Shown one piece after another: positions 8,172-15,670 of a stretch of DNA of 64,000 nt. The first letter of the stretch is position 1. Every line of letters begins with the position of its first letter. Both the position numbers and the translations under genes were made by a program. Below the pieces are notes generated by a model. That model searched no databases and was not told the DNA's origin. It saw only the letters and a program-made list of their open reading frames with translations. Source of the DNA: Bacteroidaceae bacterium (GTDB taxonomy: Bacteria > Bacteroidota > Bacteroidia > Bacteroidales > Bacteroidaceae); contig JAKSIV010000004.1 in assembly GCA_024398635.1 (NCBI GenBank), positions 59,122 through 123,121 of the forward strand. Reading direction: 5' to 3'.

Positions 8172-8890
8172 TGTATTTTTTGCAGTCCGATAACATAATT
8201 CGATATCTCAATGGGAGCGGTAAAGGTTGTGTATCCGTTCAGTGAAACCTTAAGCGTATTACCAGGCTTTACTATTGTCAGTTTGAACTGTCCATTCTCT
8301 GTTTTGGTACTGGCCACTACATTGCCGTCACTGTCAATCTCCTCTACCGGCACTCCTCCGGGATTACCCCAATTACCCAATGATACACGGCCGCTTATCA
8401 CATCGCCCGGTTTAAGAGTGCGGGCTGCGGGTTTGAGTCTTATCTGATATGTACCGCGGTCAAAAGGCAATGTCTGCGTCTCATACCCTTCGGCCTCAAA
8501 TGAAATCTTGTTGTTTACATCACTGATTTTGATCATATCAAAGAATCCGTCACCGCCTGCATACCATTCCATTACAGCACGCCCCACAACATCACGCTCA
8601 CACGCCTTGACGTCACGATACTGAATAGGATTCCCGGCCTCATCCAGAATAAAGCCGTTCACTCTGCCTCCTGTAGCGGGAACTGTTTCTATCGGCTTGC
8701 GTCTCTCTTCATTCATCTGCCTGATCCTGGGATCATTCTGCAAACTCTCAATCCCTATCATTCTGTTCGTCTCTTCTATCTCCTTAAGCCTCTGGGCCTG
8801 GTCAGGAGGTAGTTCCTGAGCCGACACTGAACACACAACTGCAAACAAGCTGAATGCAGCACAACTTAAAACAAAGGATAATCTATTCAT
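8168..8890 (-). CDS. Secreted protein with two carboxypeptidase-regulatory-like domains
   Basis: 240 residues from the ATG at 8890, which gives a clean signal peptide (MNRLSFVLSCAAFSLFAVVC, cleavage near VSAQE). A charged linker is followed by two beta-sandwich segments: one opening GGRVNGFILDEAGNPIQ and one opening DVISGRVSLGNWGNP. Both end in patterns seen in carboxypeptidase-D regulatory-like domains (FEAEGYETQTL and VSLNGYTTFTA). No catalytic domain is present, so a structural or binding role at the cell surface is likely. First gene of a two-gene operon with the 7491-8171 gene. Its promoter, at 9037-9044, carries a conserved GTTGCAA direct repeat. Confidence 0.8.
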   Translation of the reverse strand: MNRLSFVLSCAAFSLFAVVCSVSAQELPPDQAQRLKEIEETNRMIGIESLQNDPRIRQMNEERRKPIETVPATGGRVNGFILDEAGNPIQYRDVKACERDVVGRAVMEWYAGGDGFFDMIKISDVNNKISFEAEGYETQTLPFDRGTYQIRLKPAARTLKPGDVISGRVSLGNWGNPGGVPVEEIDSDGNVVASTKTENGQFKLTIVKPGNTLKVSLNGYTTFTAPIEISNYVIGLQKIQ

Positions 8891-8991
8891 ATTACTGTAT
8901 TTAATAATTTGCAATAATTGGTCTTGGTTGTCTGTTATCTAAACAATAATACTCTGAAAATACGTCTCCTGTTAAAGGATTTATTTCAATA

Positions 8992-9018
8992 ACACAGGGA
9001 ACTGATCCTTTTGTGTCA
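8992..9018. repeat. Palindromic element copy 4 (in a 5' leader)
   Basis: ACACAGGGA (8992-9000) pairs with TCCTTTTGTGT around a short loop. Its core is identical to the copy at 12917-12944. It lies between promoter box and start codon, so it would be part of the mRNA leader of the 8168-8890 gene. Confidence 0.75.
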
Positions 9019-9036
9019 GTTTTGTTGTTTACGGTA

Positions 9037-9095
9037 CAAATGTAAATGCAGATAGATTGTCAAAACAACAAACAGGCGTTGCAAAACCGTTGCAA
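9037..9095 (-). promoter_or_regulatory. Promoter with GTTGCAA direct repeat (copy 1)
   Basis: A -7 box TACATTTG (minus strand, 9044-9037) and, 33 bp upstream of it, GTTGCAA at 9078-9084 and 9089-9095 (11-bp period). No TTTG at the expected -33 place, suggesting activator dependence. A plus-strand TATCTTTG (9104-9111) for the primase-helicase gene lies on the other side of the repeat. Same geometry at 14761-14819 and 63493-63551. Confidence 0.65.
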
Positions 9096-9153
9096 ATTGT
9101 GACTATCTTTGCCTATCGTGTTACTCGTCATATTATGTATATGATAAACCTCT

Positions 9154-12081
9154 ATGGAACATAAAGACAAACAAATAGTAGAACTTGAGTCCGAAATCCG
9201 CTATCTCCGTCAGCTGCTGGATGAAAACGGTATTAAATATGACTACAAAGAATACATTGCCAACTTACAGAAAAAAGTACCGACTATATTAATGCCGGAA
9301 TTAACAACCGAACATGCCATTAAGTTTTATTCCTACTTTCACGGACGAAAGGATGTCTATGTAAAACGCTCACCAAAGAAAGGTTATTACACACAATGCA
9401 ACAATTTCTGGAAGCATGGAGTATGCCCAAAGGTTTACGGAGATAAAATAAAGTGTCAGGATTGCCAGTCCAAGGATTACACAATACTGAACACCGAAGC
9501 TATATTGGATCATTTGCAAGGAAAGCGTGAAGACTGTAGCGATGTAATAGGTTTGTATCCACTTTTCCCGGATGGAACATGCTGGTTTCTGGTCTTTGAT
9601 TTTGATAATCATGATGAAGAGGCCGAGCCGTCAAAAGACTGGCAACAGGAAGTGGATGCTATGCGTCAGATATGTAAATCTACAGGAATTGATGCCTTGG
9701 TTGAACGGTCCAGATCCGGTCTTGGAGCACATCTTTGGATATTCTTTAGTGAAGCCGTATCAGCATCAAAAGCACGTAAGTTTGGAGAAGCTCTTCTTGC
9801 AAAAGGCGCAGAATCAGTCAACCTGAAATCTTTCAGATACTATGACAGGATGATGCCCATGCAAGACATTCTTCAAGATGGCAAACTGGGTAATCTCATA
9901 GCACTTCCACTACAAGGAAATGCCCTTAGACAAGGTAACAGCGCTTTTGTTGATGAGAACTGGATTCCTTATGAAAACCAATGGGGCACCCTACTTAATA
10001 TCAGAAAACTTTCCAATGATGACATAAGAAATCATATAAACTTATGGTGCCCGGACAATGACACAATGGGATTGTTTTCAGAGATTGAGGAAGAGTCGGA
10101 AGATTCTAAATTCCTTCTATTTGCAGATGCGCCCAAAACGTCCTTATACAAATTCGCTGAAACTGATGCATCTGGAACCATAAAGATTGTTCTGGCTGAT
10201 GGAATCTATATTGACAACACAAACCTTAAACCGCGCCTTCAGAATGCAATAAGAAGACTGGCCGCATATACAAATCCGCAATTCTACCAGAATCTGGCAC
10301 TTGGTTTCTCTAATAAAGACACTCCAAGGATTGTCTATAATGGTTATGATGACGGTAATTACATTGTTATTCCCAGAGGATGTCTGGACGAACTGATTGA
10401 GCATCTATCGCAATCCAATATCCCATATAATATCGTTGACAAAAGACAATTAGGGAATAGAGTAAATGTTGAATTTAACGGAGAACTATATCCTGAGCAA
10501 AAGATTGCGGCAGAGCATCTCCTATCCTACGAGAATGGCATTCTGACCGCAGCCACAGCTTTTGGAAAAACCGTTATTGGTGCTTATTTGATTGCGGAAA
10601 GAAAAGTCAACACTCTTGTCTTGGTACATAATGTGGAGATTATGAATAACTGGATTCGGGATCTTAACCAGTTTTTGACAATAAAAGAAGATAAGCCAGA
10701 ATATACAACTCCCAAAGGCAGAATCAAACGGCGGAATTCTATAATTGGTACATTTTCATCGCAAAAGGATACAACCACTGGCATTATTGACGTTGCCATG
10801 ATTACATCGCTGGGCAAAGATGACGACATAAGCCCGATAGTGAAAAACTACGGTATGGTAATAATCGATGAATGCCACCATGCCGCAGCTGTCACACACG
10901 CAAATGTCCTACGTTCCGCAACTGCAAAATATATATACGGAATGACAGCTACCGCCAAACGCGGAGATAAGCAGGACAAAAAACTAATCATGTTATTAGG
11001 CCCCATACGACATCGTTACACTGCGAAGGAACGTGCTTTAAAACAAGGAATCGGGCACTATGTATATCCGCGCTTTACACGACTCTTAGATATAGATTCA
11101 TCCAAAGATAAACACATCTCCGATTACTATAGAATGATTATCCAAAGCGAGTCAAGGAATCTCCAGATTATTAAAGACACCATTGAATGTGTACATAAAG
11201 GCCGGACTCCAATAATTATGACCAAGTATAGGGAACATGCTGAAGAACTATACCATCAGCTTCAAGGAGCAGCCCAATATGTGTTTCTGCTTCAAGGCGG
11301 AAACAGCATGAAGGCACGTGCCCAGCTACGCGAGAAGATGCTTGCTGTCAGTAAGACAGAGAGCATGGTTGTTGTAGCAATTGGCCAATATATTGGAGAG
11401 GGATTCAATTATCCGCGCCTTGATACCATGCTAATGGCTATGCCCATATCCTTTGAAGGAAATGTAGAGCAATATGCAGGACGTTTGAATCGCGATTATG
11501 AAGGGAAAAAGGATGTCATTATCTTTGACTACATAGACCAGCATATCCCGACGTTAGAGAGAATGTACCATAGACGTTTACGCACATACAAGAAGATTGG
11601 ATTTGAGATTTGTTCCGAAATTCTAGACAAGCAAACGGTAAACAATTCAATATTTGACAGCGAGAATTATAGGGCTATTTTCAGTAAAGATATAATAACC
11701 GCTTCCAAGAACATAATCATATCAAGCCCGTCATTAGGATTCAAACAGACCGAATGGATTATCACTCATTCAGTTGAGCTACAACTTAAGGGAGTCACCA
11801 TATCAGTTTTTACATTATGTCCAAATACATACCATGAAGATGGGCGAGAACATCATACCAAACTAATCAACAACCTGTCCTCAGCGGGAATACAAGTAAA
11901 AGCACAAGAAATCTGCCACGAACGTTATGCCATTATTGACCAATCAATAGTCTGGTACGGCAGCATCAATCTGCTCTCTAATACAAAAGACGATGATAAT
12001 ATAATGCGAATCATCAGCCCTTCCATTGCAGAAGAACTAATGGAATTAAGCATCAAAAACGCACAAGCAAGCACGGAGTGA
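9154..12081 (+). CDS. TOTE-type archaeo-eukaryotic primase fused to SF2 helicase and phospholipase D-like domain
   Basis: 975-residue nucleic-acid enzyme of the type found in prokaryotic conflict systems. Order: N-terminal coiled coil (1-40); primase (about 55-330) with cysteines 82, 91, 101 and 104 forming a probable zinc site, the metal-binding acidic pair in FLVFDFDNHDE (D149, D151) and SRSGLGAHLWIFF (H193); superfamily 2 helicase (about 440-830) with Walker A ATAFGKT (467-473), DECH box (572-575), GMTATAK and motif VI QYAGRLNRDY (about 773); and a C-terminal phospholipase D-like domain with CHERYAIID (H922, an HxR instead of the usual HxK) and GSINLL. It probably primes, unwinds and perhaps cuts foreign DNA. 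A HEPN/MNT pair follows 76 bp downstream on the same strand. TATCTTTG (9104-9111) is a likely -7 box. Defence is inferred from family and neighbours. Confidence 0.85.
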   Translation: MEHKDKQIVELESEIRYLRQLLDENGIKYDYKEYIANLQKKVPTILMPELTTEHAIKFYSYFHGRKDVYVKRSPKKGYYTQCNNFWKHGVCPKVYGDKIKCQDCQSKDYTILNTEAILDHLQGKREDCSDVIGLYPLFPDGTCWFLVFDFDNHDEEAEPSKDWQQEVDAMRQICKSTGIDALVERSRSGLGAHLWIFFSEAVSASKARKFGEALLAKGAESVNLKSFRYYDRMMPMQDILQDGKLGNLIALPLQGNALRQGNSAFVDENWIPYENQWGTLLNIRKLSNDDIRNHINLWCPDNDTMGLFSEIEEESEDSKFLLFADAPKTSLYKFAETDASGTIKIVLADGIYIDNTNLKPRLQNAIRRLAAYTNPQFYQNLALGFSNKDTPRIVYNGYDDGNYIVIPRGCLDELIEHLSQSNIPYNIVDKRQLGNRVNVEFNGELYPEQKIAAEHLLSYENGILTAATAFGKTVIGAYLIAERKVNTLVLVHNVEIMNNWIRDLNQFLTIKEDKPEYTTPKGRIKRRNSIIGTFSSQKDTTTGIIDVAMITSLGKDDDISPIVKNYGMVIIDECHHAAAVTHANVLRSATAKYIYGMTATAKRGDKQDKKLIMLLGPIRHRYTAKERALKQGIGHYVYPRFTRLLDIDSSKDKHISDYYRMIIQSESRNLQIIKDTIECVHKGRTPIIMTKYREHAEELYHQLQGAAQYVFLLQGGNSMKARAQLREKMLAVSKTESMVVVAIGQYIGEGFNYPRLDTMLMAMPISFEGNVEQYAGRLNRDYEGKKDVIIFDYIDQHIPTLERMYHRRLRTYKKIGFEICSEILDKQTVNNSIFDSENYRAIFSKDIITASKNIIISSPSLGFKQTEWIITHSVELQLKGVTISVFTLCPNTYHEDGREHHTKLINNLSSAGIQVKAQEICHERYAIIDQSIVWYGSINLLSNTKDDDNIMRIISPSIAEELMELSIKNAQASTE

Positions 12082-12157
12082 CATTTTTTCTACCTAAACT
12101 ATCACAATTTCAGAAAAAAGTGTTATCCTTGCACCGTACAGCCAATATCGTTACTAT

Positions 12158-12574
12158 ATGATGGCAGACAAAGAGAAGATTAAGAGATGGCTCTCTATCG
12201 TAGATGAGGACCTAAGTGTAGCCGATGACCTTTATAAGACAGGTCACTGGTTATATGTTGGTTTCATGTGCCATCAGGTCATAGAAAAGACTCTCAAGGC
12301 CTACTGGTGCGTCTGCCGAGACGATGACCCACCCTATCTGCACGATCATGATAGAATAGCTAAAGGATGTGGACTTTACACTAAAATGAGTGAAGAGCAA
12401 AAAGACTTCCTCCAAGGTATCCGCGATCTGAACATCGAGGCACGCTATCAAGATGCCAAAGATGCAGCTTCACGTAAACTCAACAGCGATAACACCGCAA
12501 AAATATTAGAAACAACCAAACATCTTCACGAATGGATACTGAAAAGAATAACAGAAAAACTATCGACCCGATGA
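12158..12574 (+). CDS. HEPN domain protein (toxin-like partner of MNT)
   Basis: 138-residue all-alpha protein of the HEPN family (PF05168-like). Typical parts are KRWLSIVDEDLSVADDLYKT, then VGFMCHQVIEKTLKAYW, then IRDLNIEARYQDAKDA near the C terminus. HEPN proteins paired with a minimal nucleotidyltransferase often act as ribonuclease toxins silenced by the partner. The classical RNase motif RX4-6H is not obvious here; only the ARY segment is, so catalytic activity is uncertain. The stop overlaps the next gene as ATGA. Either of two adjacent ATG codons (12158, 12161) may be the start. TATCCTTG (12124-12131) is a possible -7 box. Confidence 0.85.
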   Translation: MMADKEKIKRWLSIVDEDLSVADDLYKTGHWLYVGFMCHQVIEKTLKAYWCVCRDDDPPYLHDHDRIAKGCGLYTKMSEEQKDFLQGIRDLNIEARYQDAKDAASRKLNSDNTAKILETTKHLHEWILKRITEKLSTR

Positions 12575-12906
12575 CATTCACCTCTGACACCGTCCAAGGC
12601 ATTCTCCCCAAAGAGTTTGCCATAGAGTTAGTGCGTCGCTACAAGGAAGTCATTGCACCTCTTTTTGACAAAAAGATGATAGTTATGATGTTTGGTTCCT
12701 ACGCAAAAGATTGCCCTAACGAATGGAGTGATTTAGATGTGGCTATTATCGTTCCAAAGGTCAATAAAGACAATTGGTGGGATACAGCTGTATCACTTGG
12801 TCGCGCCAAAGAAAACATCAGTTGCTACATAGAACCCATCCTCTTAGAGAGCGGCGAGGACTCTCCCATCTACCGTGAAGTTATGCGCACCGGCATAGCT
12901 GTTTAA
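12571..12906 (+). CDS. Minimal nucleotidyltransferase (MNT) domain protein, partner of HEPN
   Basis: 111-residue nucleotidyltransferase of the pol-beta superfamily. The active-site pattern is clear: FGSYAKDCPNEWSDLDVAII, with GSY and the DxD metal ligands. In characterised HEPN/MNT systems the MNT protein modifies the HEPN toxin with nucleotides and so neutralises it. The ATG at 12571 overlaps the HEPN stop (ATGA), and is preferred to an in-frame ATG at 12532 that would overlap the upstream gene by 43 bp. Cytoplasmic. With the upstream primase-helicase it forms a compact defence-like block flanked by palindromic elements. Confidence 0.87.
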   Translation: MTFTSDTVQGILPKEFAIELVRRYKEVIAPLFDKKMIVMMFGSYAKDCPNEWSDLDVAIIVPKVNKDNWWDTAVSLGRAKENISCYIEPILLESGEDSPIYREVMRTGIAV

Positions 12907-12916
12907 CATAGAGGAG

Positions 12917-12944
12917 TGGCACAGGGAACTGATCCTTTTGTGTC
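12917..12944. repeat. Palindromic element copy 5
   Basis: TGGCACAGGGAACTGATCC then TTTTGTGTC, an imperfect hairpin with the same core as copy 4. The stop TAA of the minus-strand LRR gene (12947-12945) abuts it directly. Confidence 0.8.
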
Positions 12945-14360
12945 TTATGGGCAGACGGCCCGGACAGAACGGCTGAACTGCCGGCCATATCCGTACCAGT
13001 TTACCTTATCGGATGTGAACATGAGGATATAACAGGAGGATGGATAATTTGGGCTGAGTGAACTTGACATATATTCACCTTGAAAGCCTACGTGGAATGG
13101 AAACAATCCGCTGTAATCATCACATGTAGGGAGAAAGATATAGCTGTCCTCATACCCGGGTATCCTGCTTGTGATTCTGTAACCATACACATTGTTACAA
13201 GTAGTCCATTTCCAGGTACAGTTCATGCACAACTCCTGAAACTCTTCAACAGTAGGCATTCGCCAGCGGCCACCCCATTTTACATGGACCACATCATCTT
13301 CAGGGTCAAGAACGGTTTTATTGTCAGCAAAGCCATTATAACCATAACTGCTTACAGTGCAATACTTTGTCAGTTCATCTTCAATTCCCTTGCACCATTT
13401 ATAGTTTGACCAGGAATATACATACTTCTGTTCTGTTTCAGCCCAAGCATATAGATCACCAGGATCATCAGGTGATTTTGCGCCGATATTACAGGTAGCC
13501 CACTTTACACTCAGTCCCAGATCAACATACTCATGACTGCGGTGTGACCCGGACAAGTCTATTTTCCTGGAGGGAACAATCACTGCCGTATCAGGCTTTT
13601 CTATCAAATCAATCAGATAATATGCCGTGTTTAAAGGCAGATTGACGGTCTCATAACCCATACTGTAGAACTCAATCCTATTTGCCGGATTGCTCAGCCG
13701 GAAAGAGAACTTTCCATTACTTTCAGTCAGATCATGATCAATAATCCGTCCCTCTGAGTCAAGTTCCTTGACATAAACCATATTGACCGGATTACCGTCA
13801 GAATCACGTACCACGCCCCGAATAATATCACCGATCTTGAGTTTTTCATGAGTGGCAGCATCGGCAACGGCCTTTTCCAACAAACTCATATCAGGAAAAG
13901 TCCCTTCAGCTACTGACATAAACAAATAATTTGTGCTGCCGGTATTATTGATTTTGATTTTCTTCAGGTTGTAGCAACCCGCAAAAGCCTCAAGACCAAT
14001 CTCTTCCATAGAAGATGGCATGACCAGTTCTTCAAGCGATGTACACCCGTCAAAAAAATGAGGAACGATATAATCACCTTCTTCTATTACTACTCTCTTA
14101 AGCGATGTACACCCGGTAAATAATCTGCTACCGTTTACAAGGTTAAAACCGGACTTGATAACAATCTCCTCAAGTGATATGCAGTTCTCAAACACTCTGT
14201 CGGTAATAACGCAATTCCTTGGAATGTTTATCTGCCTGAGATTAGTACAGTTCCTGAAAGCATTTCCGCTCAAAAACCGCAGGCAGTCAGGAAGATGCAC
14301 CGTTTCAATATCGGTATTACCGTCAAAAGCACCGGTGGAAACGCTTGAAACCTTATTCAT
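12945..14360 (-). CDS. BspA-like leucine-rich-repeat and FISUMP-like domain protein, 3' part of a frameshifted gene
   Basis: About 471 residues without a signal peptide. Leucine-rich repeats of the BspA type occupy the first 150 residues (VSTGAFDGNTDIETVHLPD, then AFRNCTNLRQINIPRNC). A carboxypeptidase-regulatory-like domain follows (about 190-260, opening GDIIRGVVRDSDGNPVNMVY), then a Bacteroidales domain resembling the Fibrobacter major paralogous domain: HEYVDLGLSVKWATCNIGA, WGGRWRMPTVEEFQELC and the ending SVRAVCP. The missing N terminus is encoded directly upstream in another frame (14360-14740). Restoring one base near 14384-14386 gives continuous sequence VIPDSISVAGLMNKVSSVST. The whole protein would be surface-exposed or secreted, about 600 residues. 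Alternatively the TGATG overlap could allow coupled translation. Confidence 0.75.
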   Translation of the reverse strand: MNKVSSVSTGAFDGNTDIETVHLPDCLRFLSGNAFRNCTNLRQINIPRNCVITDRVFENCISLEEIVIKSGFNLVNGSRLFTGCTSLKRVVIEEGDYIVPHFFDGCTSLEELVMPSSMEEIGLEAFAGCYNLKKIKINNTGSTNYLFMSVAEGTFPDMSLLEKAVADAATHEKLKIGDIIRGVVRDSDGNPVNMVYVKELDSEGRIIDHDLTESNGKFSFRLSNPANRIEFYSMGYETVNLPLNTAYYLIDLIEKPDTAVIVPSRKIDLSGSHRSHEYVDLGLSVKWATCNIGAKSPDDPGDLYAWAETEQKYVYSWSNYKWCKGIEDELTKYCTVSSYGYNGFADNKTVLDPEDDVVHVKWGGRWRMPTVEEFQELCMNCTWKWTTCNNVYGYRITSRIPGYEDSYIFLPTCDDYSGLFPFHVGFQGEYMSSSLSPNYPSSCYILMFTSDKVNWYGYGRQFSRSVRAVCP

Positions 14361-14740
14361 CAATCCGGCAACGGATATGGAGTCGGTATAACAATATGTG
14401 TCTTAACAACACCATCGGCAAGAGATTTTACTGACCATGTTTTATGAGAACCGTTGTCAGTATAGATGATTCCGTCAATGGTTACTGTTCTGACAGATTC
14501 AGTCTGAGCAACCATCAAGTTCCTCTGACTATCTGTACGTATTATTTCATCAGGGTATATAATATCTGTGCCTGGAACCGCCCCGACTAGCACCTCATCA
14601 ACAGTAACAACACCCGTATCTATAAATTCTGACATATCTATACGTATTCTATCACTTCCAACAGGTTTAACCTGAGCAAACACGGAAACTGTGGCTGCTT
14701 GAAGCAGCAATGCCGAAAAGAGTATTAATAGTTTTTTCAT
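14360..14740 (-). CDS. Signal-peptide 5' part of the frameshifted LRR protein gene
   Basis: 126 residues: signal peptide MKKLLILFSALLLQAATVSV (cleavage near FAQ), then a segment ending TVTIDGIIYTDNGSHKTW and SLADGVVKTHIVIP, the usual lead-in to BspA-type leucine-rich repeats. After VIP the frame runs into unrelated PTPYPLPD and stops, while the next frame continues with typical LRR sequence. This points to a one-base deletion around 14384-14386 (CCGAC where CCGGAC would restore the frame). The promoter (14761-14819) carries the GTTGCAA direct repeat. Confidence 0.75.
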   Translation of the reverse strand: MKKLLILFSALLLQAATVSVFAQVKPVGSDRIRIDMSEFIDTGVVTVDEVLVGAVPGTDIIYPDEIIRTDSQRNLMVAQTESVRTVTIDGIIYTDNGSHKTWSVKSLADGVVKTHIVIPTPYPLPD

Positions 14741-14760
14741 AATCGATTTTTTTTGTGGGA

Positions 14761-14819
14761 CAAATGTAAGTGCAGATAGCTTATCAAATCAACTAATAGG
14801 CGTTGCAATTCCGTTGCAA
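14761..14819 (-). promoter_or_regulatory. Promoter with GTTGCAA direct repeat (copy 2)
   Basis: -7 box TACATTTG (14768-14761, minus strand); GTTGCAA at 14802-14808 and 14813-14819, 33 bp from the box, 11-bp period. The block between box and repeat also resembles copy 1 (GCAGATAG in both). No TTTG at -33. Confidence 0.65.
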
Positions 14820-14852
14820 TTTGTGTTTCCCTAAAAAACCTCCCAGTACCAC

Positions 14853-14881
14853 TGGCACAGGGATACTATCCTTTTGTGTCA
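14853..14881. repeat. Palindromic element copy 6
   Basis: TGGCACAGGGATACTATCC followed by TTTTGTGTCA, imperfect hairpin. Its right arm supplies the TTTG of the mtgA promoter. Confidence 0.78.
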
Positions 14882-14905
14882 TGTGTCAAGAAATAAGTAT
14901 TTTTG
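14873..14905 (+). promoter_or_regulatory. Promoter of mtgA using a palindromic-element -33 box
   Basis: TTTG (14873-14876), 21-bp spacer, TATTTTTG (14898-14905), 24 bp before the mtgA ATG. The -33 box lies in the arm of the palindromic element. Confidence 0.6.
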
Positions 14906-14929
14906 CAGCCGATCAGGACTCAACCGTTT

Positions 14930-15595
14930 ATGAAGAAGCGCAAATGGACATACAAGCTGTTAGTAAGGCTGCCCCTACTCTTTATAGCCTTCAGCTTTGC
15001 CCTGGTGCTTCTGTTACGATACGTTCCCATAAAATATACTCCGCTCATGCTTAAACGTTCCATCGAGAACCGTAAAGTGGAGTCATTTAAGAATCAGCAC
15101 ACTTGGGTAAGCCTGGATAAGATATCACCTCAACTTGCCAAGGCCGTAGTACTGACCGAGGACCAGAAGTTCTATCAGCATCACGGTTTTGATTGGGAAG
15201 AGATCCGCAAGATGCGTGATGACCACCTGAACAAAGGGACCAAAATCCGTGGTTGCAGCACCATATCTCAACAAACCGCAAAGAACGTATTCACATTCGG
15301 CTCCCGCACCGGCGCCAGGAAGATCTGTGAAGCTTACTGGACAGTTCTGATAGAGCTTCTCTGGAGCAAGGACCGCATAATGGAAGTCTACCTCAATGTG
15401 ATTGAGATGGGCCCCGGCATCTATGGTGCCGAAGCCGCCGCCCGGCATTATTTTAATTGTCAAGCCGACAAACTTACCCGCAGACAAGCCATATCCATAG
15501 CCATTTGTCTGCCCAACCCGCTAAAGAGCAATCCCACTAAGCTGACTCCCTACCTCCGCAACCGATGCAATACTCTGCTGGAGCAGATGCAATGA
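14930..15595 (+). CDS. mtgA: Monofunctional biosynthetic peptidoglycan transglycosylase
   Basis: Polymerises lipid II into glycan strands at the outer face of the inner membrane; family GT51. 221 residues: a basic start (MKKRKWTYKLL), one membrane anchor (hydrophobic LLFIAFSFALVLLL), then the glycosyltransferase domain with the catalytic glutamate in LTEDQKFYQHHGFDWEEI, STISQQTAKNVF and VYLNVIEMGPGIYGAEAAAR. No transpeptidase domain follows, which distinguishes it from class A penicillin-binding proteins. The ATG at 14930 is chosen because it directly gives the basic start and anchor. Ends at a bidirectional terminator shared with nqrF. Confidence 0.93.
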   Translation: MKKRKWTYKLLVRLPLLFIAFSFALVLLLRYVPIKYTPLMLKRSIENRKVESFKNQHTWVSLDKISPQLAKAVVLTEDQKFYQHHGFDWEEIRKMRDDHLNKGTKIRGCSTISQQTAKNVFTFGSRTGARKICEAYWTVLIELLWSKDRIMEVYLNVIEMGPGIYGAEAAARHYFNCQADKLTRRQAISIAICLPNPLKSNPTKLTPYLRNRCNTLLEQMQ

Positions 15596-15617
15596 GGAAT
15601 CTCGCCAAAGTGAACAA

Positions 15618-15648
15618 AAAAGCGGCCCCCGCAAAGAGAGCCGCTTTT
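15618..15648. terminator. Bidirectional terminator between mtgA and the nqr operon
   Basis: AAAAGCGGC (15618-15626) pairs perfectly with GCCGCTTTT (15640-15648) around a 13-base loop. A/T runs on both sides let it serve the convergent mtgA and nqrF transcripts. Confidence 0.85.
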
Positions 15649-15670
15649 CCTATCGAATTCAGCAGATAAG

